DNA of 10,673 nt, from positions 1 through 10,673 of the forward strand of contig QKBP01000025.1 of NCBI GenBank assembly GCA_003246035.1, given 5' to 3'. Under the pieces are notes generated by a model. That model worked only from the letters and a program-made list of their open reading frames with translations. It did no database searches and was not told the origin of the DNA. The position numbers were made by a program, and so were the translations under genes. Origin of the DNA: Desulfuromonadaceae bacterium. GTDB lineage: Bacteria > Desulfobacterota > Desulfuromonadia > Desulfuromonadales > SZUA-401. Below, piece by piece: positions 1-6,007 of this stretch (positions within the stretch are counted from its first letter, which is position 1; each line of letters starts with the position of its first letter).

Positions 1-726
1 GAACTGGCCGCGCAGGGGGCAGTTGTCGTGGATCAGCTTGCGGTAGAACATCAGCGGCCGGCCGATCTCGTCGAGCTTGACGGCCTCGGGCCCGCCGAGC
101 AGCACCGCGGCGAGGGTGCCGACGAACCAGTCGGGGTGCACGGCACAGCCGGGGAGGTTGATGGTCGGGGTGTCGATCCCCTCCTTGGCGAAGAACTCGG
201 TCACCCCCATGGCGCCGCTCGGGTTCATGTTGGCCTTGTTGACGCCGCCGTAGGTCGCACAGCTGCCGACGGCGATCACCGCCTTGGCCTTGCTGCCGAG
301 ACGCCGGACGTGGTCGGTGCCGTGGATGCCGTGCCCGTCGTGCTCGCCGATTTCGCACATGATGCCGTTCTCGGCGGTCAGCACCGAACCCTCCACCACG
401 AGGATGTACGGCTTGGCTTCGGCGTCGTACATCGCCTGCATGGCGAGGTCGCCGCTCGCCGCCATCACCGTGGGGTGGAAGGCCAGCGAGACGTGGTGAC
501 CCGGCAGCACCTGGTCGAGCAGCACGTCCTGGATGCGCGGCGAGAGGGTGTTGAGCAGCGAGACGCTGCAGCCGCTGCAGCAGCCCGAGGCGAGCCAGAT
601 GACCGGCGTCTCCTCGATGGCGCCAGCGAACGCCTTGCGCAGCGTGGGGTTGTCGAACAGACTGACGCCGAGCGCGGCGGCAGTCCCTGCGGATGTCTTG
701 AGAAAACTTCGGCGTGAAAGAGCCAT
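1..726 (-). CDS. [NiFe]-hydrogenase small subunit, Tat-exported (3' end outside window)
   Basis: Electron-transfer subunit carrying the FeS clusters of a group 1-type [NiFe] hydrogenase. The first 242 residues are present and the frame is open to base 1. A twin-arginine signal is seen at residues 4-10 (SRRSFLK), followed by an Ala/Gly-rich stretch, so the mature enzyme should be periplasmic or face the periplasm. Cluster ligands are visible: C50 and C53 in GCCSGCSVSLLN (48-59), C156 in GSCATYGG and C194 in LPGCAVHPDW for the proximal cluster, and H233 and C236 in IHDNCPLRG for the distal cluster. The rest of the ligands and the C-terminus are off the edge. The residue before the first ligand, often Glu (ECTGC), is Cys49 here. 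The extra Cys at the second position typical of O2-tolerant six-Cys enzymes (GCV after C156) is absent. AGGAG at 735-739 lies inside the end of the protease gene, 8 bases before the ATG and 4 bases after the protease stop, so the two are probably co-transcribed. Subgroup not assigned. Confidence 0.95.
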   Translation of the reverse strand, partial: MALSRRSFLKTSAGTAAALGVSLFDNPTLRKAFAGAIEETPVIWLASGCCSGCSVSLLNTLSPRIQDVLLDQVLPGHHVSLAFHPTVMAASGDLAMQAMYDAEAKPYILVVEGSVLTAENGIMCEIGEHDGHGIHGTDHVRRLGSKAKAVIAVGSCATYGGVNKANMNPSGAMGVTEFFAKEGIDTPTINLPGCAVHPDWFVGTLAAVLLGGPEAVKLDEIGRPLMFYRKLIHDNCPLRGQF

Positions 727-730
727 GGAT

Positions 731-1237
731 CTATCTCCTGTTCGTAAATTCGAAGTAGGTATCGATTTCCTGCAGGACCAGGGTGGCGGCCTTCTCGACC
801 CGTGCCCGGACCGCATCCGAGAGCCCGATGCCGAGACCGGTCTGTTCCGGCTGGCAGCCGATCACCACGGTCTCGGCGGGCTTGCAGCCGACCAGCTCCC
901 CGAGGGTGAGGGTCTCGAGCAGGCCGACCTGGTGGAGCGAGTTCATCGGCAGCGCCCCCGACTCGACTTCTTCGGGGCTGAAGCGGTAGAGGGTCCCGGC
1001 GGGCTGACCGCCGCGCACCGCGTCGATGACGACCAGCTTGTCGCGCCGGTCGAAGACTTCCATCAGGTCGATGGCGCTGGTGCCGGCGTCGAACAGCTCG
1101 ACCCCCTCGGGGAGCTCGCACCCCTCGAGATGGCGCAGGACCGCGTCGGCGAAGCCGTCGTCCTGGCGCAGGATGTTGCCGACCGCCATCACCAGTAGCG
1201 GCGCGCGCTCGGGGAGTGCCTCGGCGGCCTGAGTCAT
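731..1237 (-). CDS. Hydrogenase maturation endopeptidase (HybD/HyaD/HupD family)
   Basis: Nickel-dependent checkpoint protease of 168 aa that removes the C-terminal extension of the hydrogenase large subunit after NiFe-centre assembly in the cytoplasm. The fold signature is clear: VMAVGNILRQDDGF (16-29), VVIDAV around D72, and SLHQVG with H102. By family alignment the metal-binding triad of HybD (Glu16, Asp62, His93) corresponds to D26 or D27, D72 and H102; an Asp in place of the first Glu is common in this family. The length matches the usual 150-175 aa. The ATG at 1237-1235 overlaps the large-subunit stop by one base (TGATG), which implies translational coupling and makes the large subunit encoded just upstream its likely substrate. 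The gene ends 4 bases before the small-subunit ATG. An upstream in-frame extension exists but lies inside the large-subunit gene and is rejected. Confidence 0.93.
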   Translation of the reverse strand: MTQAAEALPERAPLLVMAVGNILRQDDGFADAVLRHLEGCELPEGVELFDAGTSAIDLMEVFDRRDKLVVIDAVRGGQPAGTLYRFSPEEVESGALPMNSLHQVGLLETLTLGELVGCKPAETVVIGCQPEQTGLGIGLSDAVRARVEKAATLVLQEIDTYFEFTNRR

Positions 1238-2796
1238 CACTCGCCCCCGACCACGAAGCGTCCGAGGTCCTCGCCCTTGGGCGTGACCACGTGCACGGCG
1301 CAGGAGAGGCAGGGGTCGTAGGAGCGGACGATACGCACCAGCTCGAAGGGGTTGCGCGCGTCCTTGACGCGGGTGCCAATCAGCGCCTGCTCGATCGGCC
1401 CGGGCTGCCCCTTGGCGTCCATCGGCCCGGCGTTCCAGGTGGTCGGGACGACGGCCTGGTAGTTCTTGGTCCGGCCGTTCTCGACCACGATCCAGTGGCC
1501 CAGGGCGCCGCGCGGGGCCTCGTGCAGGCCCATGCCGCGGCTCGTCACGTTCAGGGCGAAGTCGGTGAAGGTCGGCTGTCCGGGCTGCAGCTGCAGCACC
1601 CAGGCCTTGAGCTTGTCGGCGACCAGCTTGCACTCGATGGCGCGGGCGGCGTGGCGGCCGAGCACCGAGAACAGGGCCGAGGGGGAGGCGTGGAACTGCT
1701 TGAGAACGCTATCGACCAGCCCTTTGACCTCGCGGTCGCCGGAGACGTAGCTGGTCAGCATGCGCGCCAGCGGCCCGACCTCGAGGACCTCGCCGTCGTA
1801 GCGCGGCGACTTGATCCAGCTGTAGGCCCCCGCCTTGCTCCGCTCGGGGACGGTCGAGCCGTCGTAGGGGTGGAGTACGCCGTGATCGGCGAACCAGCTG
1901 CTCTGCACCTCTTCGGTAATCTTGGCCGGGTCAACGCGCTGCAGCTTGAGGTCGGCGGTGACGATCCCCTGGGGGAGCCAGCGGTGGCGCTTGGTCAGGT
2001 CGGGGTCGCTGTCCATGTCGAAGCACCCGAAGGAGAGGAATTGCTTGCAGCCGGCACCGATCCCGAAGTAGTCGCTGTAGCGGCTCGCGACCATCAGCAC
2101 GTCGGGGAGGTAGCAGGTCTCGATGAAGTCGGAGAGCTGCTCGATGCGCCACAGAAAGGCGGCCATCTTGTCGACGCTCGGGGCGGCGGTCACTCCGCCG
2201 GCGACGATCGACATGTTGTGCGGCATCTTGCCGCCGAAGATCGCCACCGCCTCGTGGGCAAGGCGGCGCATGTTGAGCGCCTTGACGTAGTGGGAGACCG
2301 CCGCGACGTTCTCCTTCTTGCTCAGGCGATAGTCCCCCTCGTAGCGCGGCACGAACGGCCCGAGATGGCCGCGGGCGATGAACTCCTTGACCTTGAGCAG
2401 ATCCGGATCGCTGCCGCTGTAGTCGGCCACCGCGGTGACGTCGACGAAGTCGAGGGCCGCCAGCTGGTAGAAGTGGAGGATATGGGACTGCACGTAGTTG
2501 GCGCCCTGGATCAGGTTGCGCAGGATCCGGCCGTTGTCGGTGATCGCGCCGTTGACCCCGTACGCCTCGTCGAGCGCGAAGGCCGCGGCTAGGCCGTGCG
2601 AGGTCGGGCAGACCCCGCAGATCCGTTGCATGATCCGTGCGGCATCGCGCGGGTCGCGATCCAGCAGGACGTTCTCGAGGCCCCGGTACATCATGCCGGA
2701 GCTTTTGGCTTCCTTGACCAGCCCGTTCTCGACGACCGCCTCGACCTTCATGTGGCCTTCGACGCGCGAGATCGGATCAATGACGATTTTTGCCAT
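1237..2796 (-). CDS. [NiFe]-hydrogenase large (catalytic) subunit precursor
   Basis: Catalytic subunit of 519 aa that binds the Ni-Fe(CN)2CO active site. It starts MAKIVIDPISRVEGH, the standard N-terminal motif. The L1 motif RICGVCPTSHG gives nickel ligands C60 and C63. The L2 motif DPCLSCAVH gives C496 and C499, with H502 as the expected cleavage site; the remaining 17 residues form the peptide removed by the protease encoded just downstream. E13 and the MYRGLE segment (36-41) are also typical. At 519 aa it is compact compared with many group 1 enzymes (about 550-600 aa), but all hallmark motifs are intact and no break is visible. The ATG at 2796 is preferred over an upstream in-frame start near 2871 because the family motif begins right after it, a GGGAGAGAG element precedes it, and the sigma-54 promoter overlaps the longer version. 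Expression is likely activated through the promoter at 2867-2883. Confidence 0.97.
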   Translation of the reverse strand: MAKIVIDPISRVEGHMKVEAVVENGLVKEAKSSGMMYRGLENVLLDRDPRDAARIMQRICGVCPTSHGLAAAFALDEAYGVNGAITDNGRILRNLIQGANYVQSHILHFYQLAALDFVDVTAVADYSGSDPDLLKVKEFIARGHLGPFVPRYEGDYRLSKKENVAAVSHYVKALNMRRLAHEAVAIFGGKMPHNMSIVAGGVTAAPSVDKMAAFLWRIEQLSDFIETCYLPDVLMVASRYSDYFGIGAGCKQFLSFGCFDMDSDPDLTKRHRWLPQGIVTADLKLQRVDPAKITEEVQSSWFADHGVLHPYDGSTVPERSKAGAYSWIKSPRYDGEVLEVGPLARMLTSYVSGDREVKGLVDSVLKQFHASPSALFSVLGRHAARAIECKLVADKLKAWVLQLQPGQPTFTDFALNVTSRGMGLHEAPRGALGHWIVVENGRTKNYQAVVPTTWNAGPMDAKGQPGPIEQALIGTRVKDARNPFELVRIVRSYDPCLSCAVHVVTPKGEDLGRFVVGGE

Positions 2797-2866
2797 AGGA
2801 CATCTCTCTCCCGGTAGTGGTGTGAGGCGCGGCCCGACAGAGGGCGCGCGACCGGGGGGAAACACT

Positions 2867-2883
2867 GGCAAGGGCTGTGCCCG
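2867..2883 (-). promoter_or_regulatory. Sigma-54 (-24/-12) promoter of the hydrogenase structural operon
   Basis: On the minus strand the sequence reads CGGGCACAGCCCTTGCC. Compared with the RpoN consensus YTGGCACGRNNNTTGCW it keeps the -24 GG and -12 GC at the required spacing, plus GCAC and TTGC. Mismatches are T to G at the second position, G to A after the first half, and the last base. Predicted transcription starts near 2855, giving a leader of about 58 bases before the large-subunit ATG. An NtrC-type activator gene lies directly upstream, which strengthens the call. No start-site mapping is available here. Confidence 0.68.
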
Positions 2884-2916
2884 TTTTTTCAGTGCACAAA
2901 AAGCGTCAATGATTCT

Positions 2917-2942
2917 GTATACATAAAGCTATTCGAGTATAC
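2917..2942. repeat. Paired GTATAC hexamers in an AT-rich promoter segment
   Basis: GTATAC occurs at 2917-2922 and 2937-2942, exactly 20 bp apart (about two helical turns), within the AT-rich stretch between the dyad and the -24/-12 promoter. A third copy lies at 4591-4596, just upstream of the hypA promoter. This could be a regulator half-site, or only a bendable segment that helps DNA looping. No recognised regulator consensus was matched, and an IHF site could not be confirmed. Confidence 0.25.
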
Positions 2943-2970
2943 GGCACCGGGGACGGCGAAAGGCGCCGAT

Positions 2971-3017
2971 CGAGACAAAATGCACCACGCCTGGCCAGGA
3001 TGTGACATTTTGTCTCG
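2971..3017. promoter_or_regulatory. Large dyad, candidate enhancer (UAS) for the sigma-54 activator
   Basis: Perfect inverted arms CGAGACAAAATG (2971-2982) and CATTTTGTCTCG (3006-3017) flank a 23-bp centre that itself contains the palindrome CCTGGCCAGG (2990-2999) at almost the same axis. The dyad centre is about 140 bp upstream of the transcription start predicted from the -24/-12 element at 2867-2883, the usual distance for NtrC-family activator sites. No T-run follows either arm as would be needed for a terminator. That the adjacent response regulator binds here is inference. Confidence 0.6.
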
Positions 3018-3068
3018 TCGTGCGGAGGGCCTGGTTGCGGGGAAAGCGTCGAGGTGTGCCAGTGAAGA

Positions 3069-3085
3069 GGAAAGGGACGTGCCAG
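3069..3085 (-). promoter_or_regulatory. Second, weaker sigma-54-like element
   Basis: Minus-strand CTGGCACGTCCCTTTCC matches the -24 half perfectly, but the -12 half reads TTTC instead of TTGC. It lies just downstream of the regulator stop and upstream of the dyad. A related TGGCAC with wrong spacing lies at 3044-3061. It may be an alternative start, a relic, or chance. The same bases overlap a weak GTGCC/GGCAC hairpin (3079-3094) without a good T-run. Confidence 0.25.
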
Positions 3086-3104
3086 CAGCGGCACAGAAGC
3101 GGGG

Positions 3105-4466
3105 TCAGTCGTCGCGCGCCAGCCCGTACTCCTTGATCTTGCGATCGAGGGTGCGGCGACTGATGCCGAGGATCTCGGCGGCGCGCAGCTTGCGGAAGTT
3201 CTGAGCGCGCAGCACCTGCTCGATGTAGTGACGCTCGACCTCGGCGAGGGGAGCCTCGTCGGGCACATCGAGCGGTTCGACCCCGATCGAGGCGTGGGCG
3301 AGCTTGAGGGGGAGGTGCTCGAAGGTTATCGGCCCGTCGCCGGAGAGGATCACGGCCATTTCGATGACATTCTCCAGCTCCCGCACGTTCCCCGGCCAGG
3401 GGTACTGCTGCAGGCGCTCGAGGACCTCGACGGACAGCCCCTTGTCGGCACGCGGCACGTAGCGGCGCAGGAAGAAGCGGACCAGCGGTTCGATGTCCTG
3501 GGGACGCTTGCGCAGCGGGGGGGTGTGCAGGGTCACGACGTTGAGGCGGTAGAAGAGGTCCTCGCGAAAGCGCCCGGCGCGCACCTCCTCCTCGAGGTCC
3601 TTGTTGGTCGCGGCGATGAAGCGCACGTCGGCGTGGCGGACCCGGGTCGCACCGATCGGCATGAACTCCTTCTCCTGCAGCACCCTTAGCAGCTTGGCCT
3701 GCAGCCCGGGGCTGATGTCGCCGATCTCGTCGAGGAACAGGGTCCCCTTGTGGGCCTCCTCGACCAGGCCGCGCTGGTTGGCGATGGCGCCGGTGAAGGA
3801 GCCCTTCATGTGGCCGAAGAGCTGGCTCTCCAGGAGGGTGTCGGTCAGGGCCGCGCAGTTGACGGTCAGGAACCGTTCCTCGGCGCGACGGCTGAAATAG
3901 TGCAGGGTCGAGGCGACCAGCTCCTTGCCGGTGCCGCTCTCTCCCTGGATCAGGACGCTGGCGTCGGAGGGGGCGACCTTGCGGGCCATCTCGATCACCC
4001 CGCCGAACGCCGTGCTGGCGTAGACGATCTGGTCCGGGTCGAAGCGTTTGCGGATCTCCGCCTTGAGCGCGCGGTTCTCGCTGGTCAGGCGTCGCTGCTC
4101 GACCACCCGCTCGGCGACCCGCACCAGCTCCTCCTCGTCGAGCGGCTTGACGAGAAAATCGCTCGCCCCACGCTTGATCGCCTCGACCCCGATGCGCACC
4201 GTGGCGAAGGCGCTCATCAGGATCACCGGCAGGTCGCTGCTGACGCGGCGCAGCCCGTGCAGCGGCTCGAGCCCTTCGAGACCCGGCTGGCGCGCGTCGA
4301 GCAGCACCAGGTCGGGGAGCGCATCCCGCTGTTCGCGCAGCGTCGCGAGCAGCTCCTCGTCGCTGCCGAAGGTGCGGACTTCGAACCCCTGGGCGGCGAG
4401 CACCGCCGACAGGCGCTGGCGAACCCGCTCTTCCGCGTCGCTGATATAGATCTGTCCCTGGCTCAT
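3105..4466 (-). CDS. NtrC-family sigma-54-dependent response regulator (HoxA/HupR-like)
   Basis: Two-component transcription activator of 453 aa. The N-terminal receiver (about 5-120) has D10 and E12, phosphoacceptor D57 (LVLLDARQPG), S85 and K107, all needed for phosphorylation. The central AAA+ domain (about 145-370) has Walker A GESGTGKE (175-182), a sigma-54 contact loop GSFTGA (222-227; the usual form is GAFTGA), and Walker B GTLFLDEIGD (241-250). It ends in a Fis-type helix-turn-helix (AAEILGISRRTLDRKIKEYGL, split around residues 427-447). Length and order match NtrC/HoxA/HupR proteins. Its position between the hydrogenase genes and hypA, beside a -24/-12 promoter and a dyad, argues for control of hydrogenase transcription. 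No sensor kinase is in the window. The ATG at 4466 is chosen because the receiver begins immediately after it; an overlapping ATG at 4474 hits a stop after three codons. The ribosome binding site is weak. It could instead respond to another signal. Confidence 0.92.
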   Translation of the reverse strand: MSQGQIYISDAEERVRQRLSAVLAAQGFEVRTFGSDEELLATLREQRDALPDLVLLDARQPGLEGLEPLHGLRRVSSDLPVILMSAFATVRIGVEAIKRGASDFLVKPLDEEELVRVAERVVEQRRLTSENRALKAEIRKRFDPDQIVYASTAFGGVIEMARKVAPSDASVLIQGESGTGKELVASTLHYFSRRAEERFLTVNCAALTDTLLESQLFGHMKGSFTGAIANQRGLVEEAHKGTLFLDEIGDISPGLQAKLLRVLQEKEFMPIGATRVRHADVRFIAATNKDLEEEVRAGRFREDLFYRLNVVTLHTPPLRKRPQDIEPLVRFFLRRYVPRADKGLSVEVLERLQQYPWPGNVRELENVIEMAVILSGDGPITFEHLPLKLAHASIGVEPLDVPDEAPLAEVERHYIEQVLRAQNFRKLRAAEILGISRRTLDRKIKEYGLARDD

Positions 4467-4502
4467 CTCGACATGCCGTCCCGTGCCTATGCGGCCCGGC
4501 GC

Positions 4503-4532
4503 ACGATAGCAAAAGTGCGCGGAAGTTGGCAA
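4503..4532 (-). promoter_or_regulatory. Possible sigma-70 promoter of the response regulator gene
   Basis: Minus-strand TTGCCA (4532-4527), an 18-base spacer, then TATCGT (4508-4503) with an upstream TG (extended -10). Both hexamers deviate from consensus, so this is only a candidate. It lies 37 bases before the regulator ATG in the 210-bp divergent region shared with hypA. Confidence 0.3.
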
Positions 4533-4607
4533 TTTTTTTCCGCAACGGCGGCACACCGCCCCATCGCGCGCCACACCGCAGACCGATAACGTATACGCCC
4601 GCCCCCC

Positions 4608-4637
4608 TTGATTTTGCCGCACACCCGCACGTATAGT
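4608..4637 (+). promoter_or_regulatory. Sigma-70-like promoter of the hyp operon
   Basis: TTGATT at 4608-4613, an 18-base spacer, then TATAGT at 4632-4637 (5 of 6 to TATAAT), in the only AT-rich patch upstream of hypA. The predicted start near 4644 gives a leader of about 33 bases. A GTATAC hexamer at 4591-4596 sits immediately upstream. No good -24/-12 element was seen for hypA, so accessory genes may be expressed separately from the sigma-54 structural operon. Confidence 0.45.
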
Positions 4638-4676
4638 GAAAAATCCGCAAACTATCGAGGGGTTCCCGACGCAGCC

Positions 4677-5018
4677 GTGCACGAAGTAGGCATCACCCAG
4701 CATATTCTCGAGATTGCCCTCGACCACGCCCGCAAGGCCAGGGCCTGCAAAATCACCTCCCTGAGTGTCGAGATCGGCGCCCTCTCCGGGGTGATCCCCG
4801 AGGCGGTCGAGTTCTGCTTCGAGGCCGTCACCAGGGGGACCCTGGCCGAAGGTGCCCGCCTGAACATCGTCCGCATCCCCGGACGGGGGCGCTGCCGCGA
4901 CTGCGGGCGGGAGACCGAGCTCGACACCTACACCTTCAACTGCCCCCACTGCGAGAGCTTCGACCTCGAGCGTCTGCAGGGGGACGAACTGAGACTGACC
5001 GAACTGGAGATCGACTGA
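4677..5018 (+). CDS. hypA: Hydrogenase nickel-insertion metallochaperone HypA
   Basis: Delivers nickel with HypB to the hydrogenase large-subunit precursor in the cytoplasm. 113 aa, the family's usual size. The protein begins (M)HEVGITQHILEIAL; His2 is the nickel ligand, so the GTG at 4677 must be the start. An upstream in-frame TTG at 4608 would bury His2 and lies within the predicted -35 hexamer. The structural zinc site has C73 and C76 (CRDC) and C89 and C92 (CPHC). The Shine-Dalgarno signal is poor (GAGGGG, about 16 bases upstream), which with the GTG start suggests modest translation. It ends 3 bases before the hypB ATG and is first in an operon with hypBCDE. Confidence 0.96.
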   Translation: MHEVGITQHILEIALDHARKARACKITSLSVEIGALSGVIPEAVEFCFEAVTRGTLAEGARLNIVRIPGRGRCRDCGRETELDTYTFNCPHCESFDLERLQGDELRLTELEID

Positions 5019-5021
5019 CCC

Positions 5022-5771
5022 ATGTGTATCGACTGCGGTTGCGGGCCGACCGGCCCGGGGCACCACCACCATCATGACCATGACCACGCCCACGAGCACG
5101 GCGCGCGCACCCTGCGCATCGAGGAGGACATCCTCGCCAAGAACAACCGTCTCGCCGGCAACAACCGAGCCCTCTTCGCCCGCCACGGCCTGCTGGTGCT
5201 CAACCTGGTCAGCTCCCCCGGTTCGGGGAAGACCTCGCTGCTCGAGCGGACCCTCGCCGACCTGAAAGGGGAGCTCGGCTTCGCGGTCCTCGAGGGGGAC
5301 CAGCAGACCGCCAACGACGCCGAGCGGATCGCCGCCACCGGCGTACCGGTCAAGCAGATCAACACCGGCGCCGGCTGTCATCTCGACGCGCACATGGTCG
5401 GCCACGGCGTCGAGGGCTTCGACCTCGCCGCCACCGACGTGCTGATGATCGAGAACGTCGGCAACCTGGTCTGCCCGGCCTCCTTCGACCTCGGCGAACA
5501 GTGCAAGGTCGCGGTCCTCTCGGTCACCGAGGGGGAAGACAAGCCGCTCAAGTACCCGCAGATGTTCCAGGCCGCCGAGCTAATGATCATCAACAAGACC
5601 GACCTGCTCCCCCACCTGCGCTTCGACGTCGCCAAGTGCCGCGACTTCGCCCTGCAGGTCAACCCCAAGCTGACCATCCTCGAGCTCTCCTGCCACAGCG
5701 GCGAGGGGATCGAGTCCTGGTACGCCTGGCTGCGCGACGGGGTCAGCGCGGCCCGAACCGGCAAGGAGTAA
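5022..5771 (+). CDS. hypB: Hydrogenase nickel-incorporation GTPase HypB
   Basis: SIMIBI-class GTPase of 249 aa that works with HypA to insert nickel. The N-terminus has the high-affinity nickel motif MCIDCGC (C2, C5, C7), then a His/Asp-rich metal-storage stretch at 14-26 with nine histidines. The G domain shows Walker A SSPGSGKTS (64-72), a switch region with C119 and H120, C151 in VGNLVCP (the G-domain metal site), and NKTD (191-194) for guanine recognition. Length is normal for the His-rich type of HypB. The gene is separated from hypA by 3 bases and from hypC by 5 bases, so it is co-transcribed. The presence of both the CxxCGC motif and the His stretch suggests a role in nickel storage as well as insertion. 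Confidence 0.97.
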   Translation: MCIDCGCGPTGPGHHHHHDHDHAHEHGARTLRIEEDILAKNNRLAGNNRALFARHGLLVLNLVSSPGSGKTSLLERTLADLKGELGFAVLEGDQQTANDAERIAATGVPVKQINTGAGCHLDAHMVGHGVEGFDLAATDVLMIENVGNLVCPASFDLGEQCKVAVLSVTEGEDKPLKYPQMFQAAELMIINKTDLLPHLRFDVAKCRDFALQVNPKLTILELSCHSGEGIESWYAWLRDGVSAARTGKE

Positions 5772-5776
5772 CGCCC

Positions 5777-6007
5777 ATGTGTCTCGGCGTCCCGATGGAA
5801 GTGAAGAGCATTGAGCACGACATCGCCGTGTGCGAGATCGACGGCGTGCAGCGCGAGGCGAGCCTGATGATGCTCGACGACGTCCAGGTCGGCGACTTCG
5901 TGCTGATCCACGCCGGCTTCGCGATCGAAAAGCTCGACCACGACGAGGCCCAGGAGACCCTCGACGCCCTGCGCGCGGCGCTCGACGCCGGGCTGGTGCC
6001 GGAATGA
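5777..6007 (+). CDS. hypC: Hydrogenase assembly chaperone HypC
   Basis: Small chaperone of 76 aa that with HypD carries the Fe(CN)2CO unit and then binds the large-subunit precursor. It begins MCLGVPMEV; after Met removal Cys2 becomes the N-terminal residue that contacts iron and HypD. The OB-fold signature VGDFVLIHAGFAI (38-50, with H45) is intact. AGGAG at 5764-5768 is well spaced to the ATG. The stop overlaps the hypD start (ATGA, 4-base overlap), indicating translational coupling and matched expression with its complex partner HypD. Only one hypC-like gene is visible, so it probably serves the adjacent hydrogenase and any others in the genome. Confidence 0.97.
   Translation: MCLGVPMEVKSIEHDIAVCEIDGVQREASLMMLDDVQVGDFVLIHAGFAIEKLDHDEAQETLDALRAALDAGLVPE

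Noticed and set aside
1216..2592. 458-codon plus-strand open reading frame
   Set aside because: It lies antisense to the large subunit, which carries all catalytic motifs. Long antisense frames are common in GC-rich coding DNA.
2797..2871. N-terminal extension of the large subunit to a start near 2871
   Set aside because: The family motif MAKIVIDPISRVEGH starts at 2796, the extension is Pro/Arg-rich and unlike the family, and it overlaps the -24/-12 promoter.
2971..3017. Dyad as an intrinsic terminator of the response regulator
   Set aside because: The 23-base centre and lack of a T-run after either arm do not fit; the distance to the -24/-12 promoter fits an enhancer better.
4608..4676. 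TTG start giving HypA a longer N-terminus
   Set aside because: It would bury the nickel-binding His2 and begins inside the predicted -35 hexamer.
3105..5405. 766-codon minus-strand reading that extends the response regulator across hypA and hypB
   Set aside because: The part beyond 4466 is antisense to well-supported hyp genes and has no homology-like features; the receiver domain begins at 4466.
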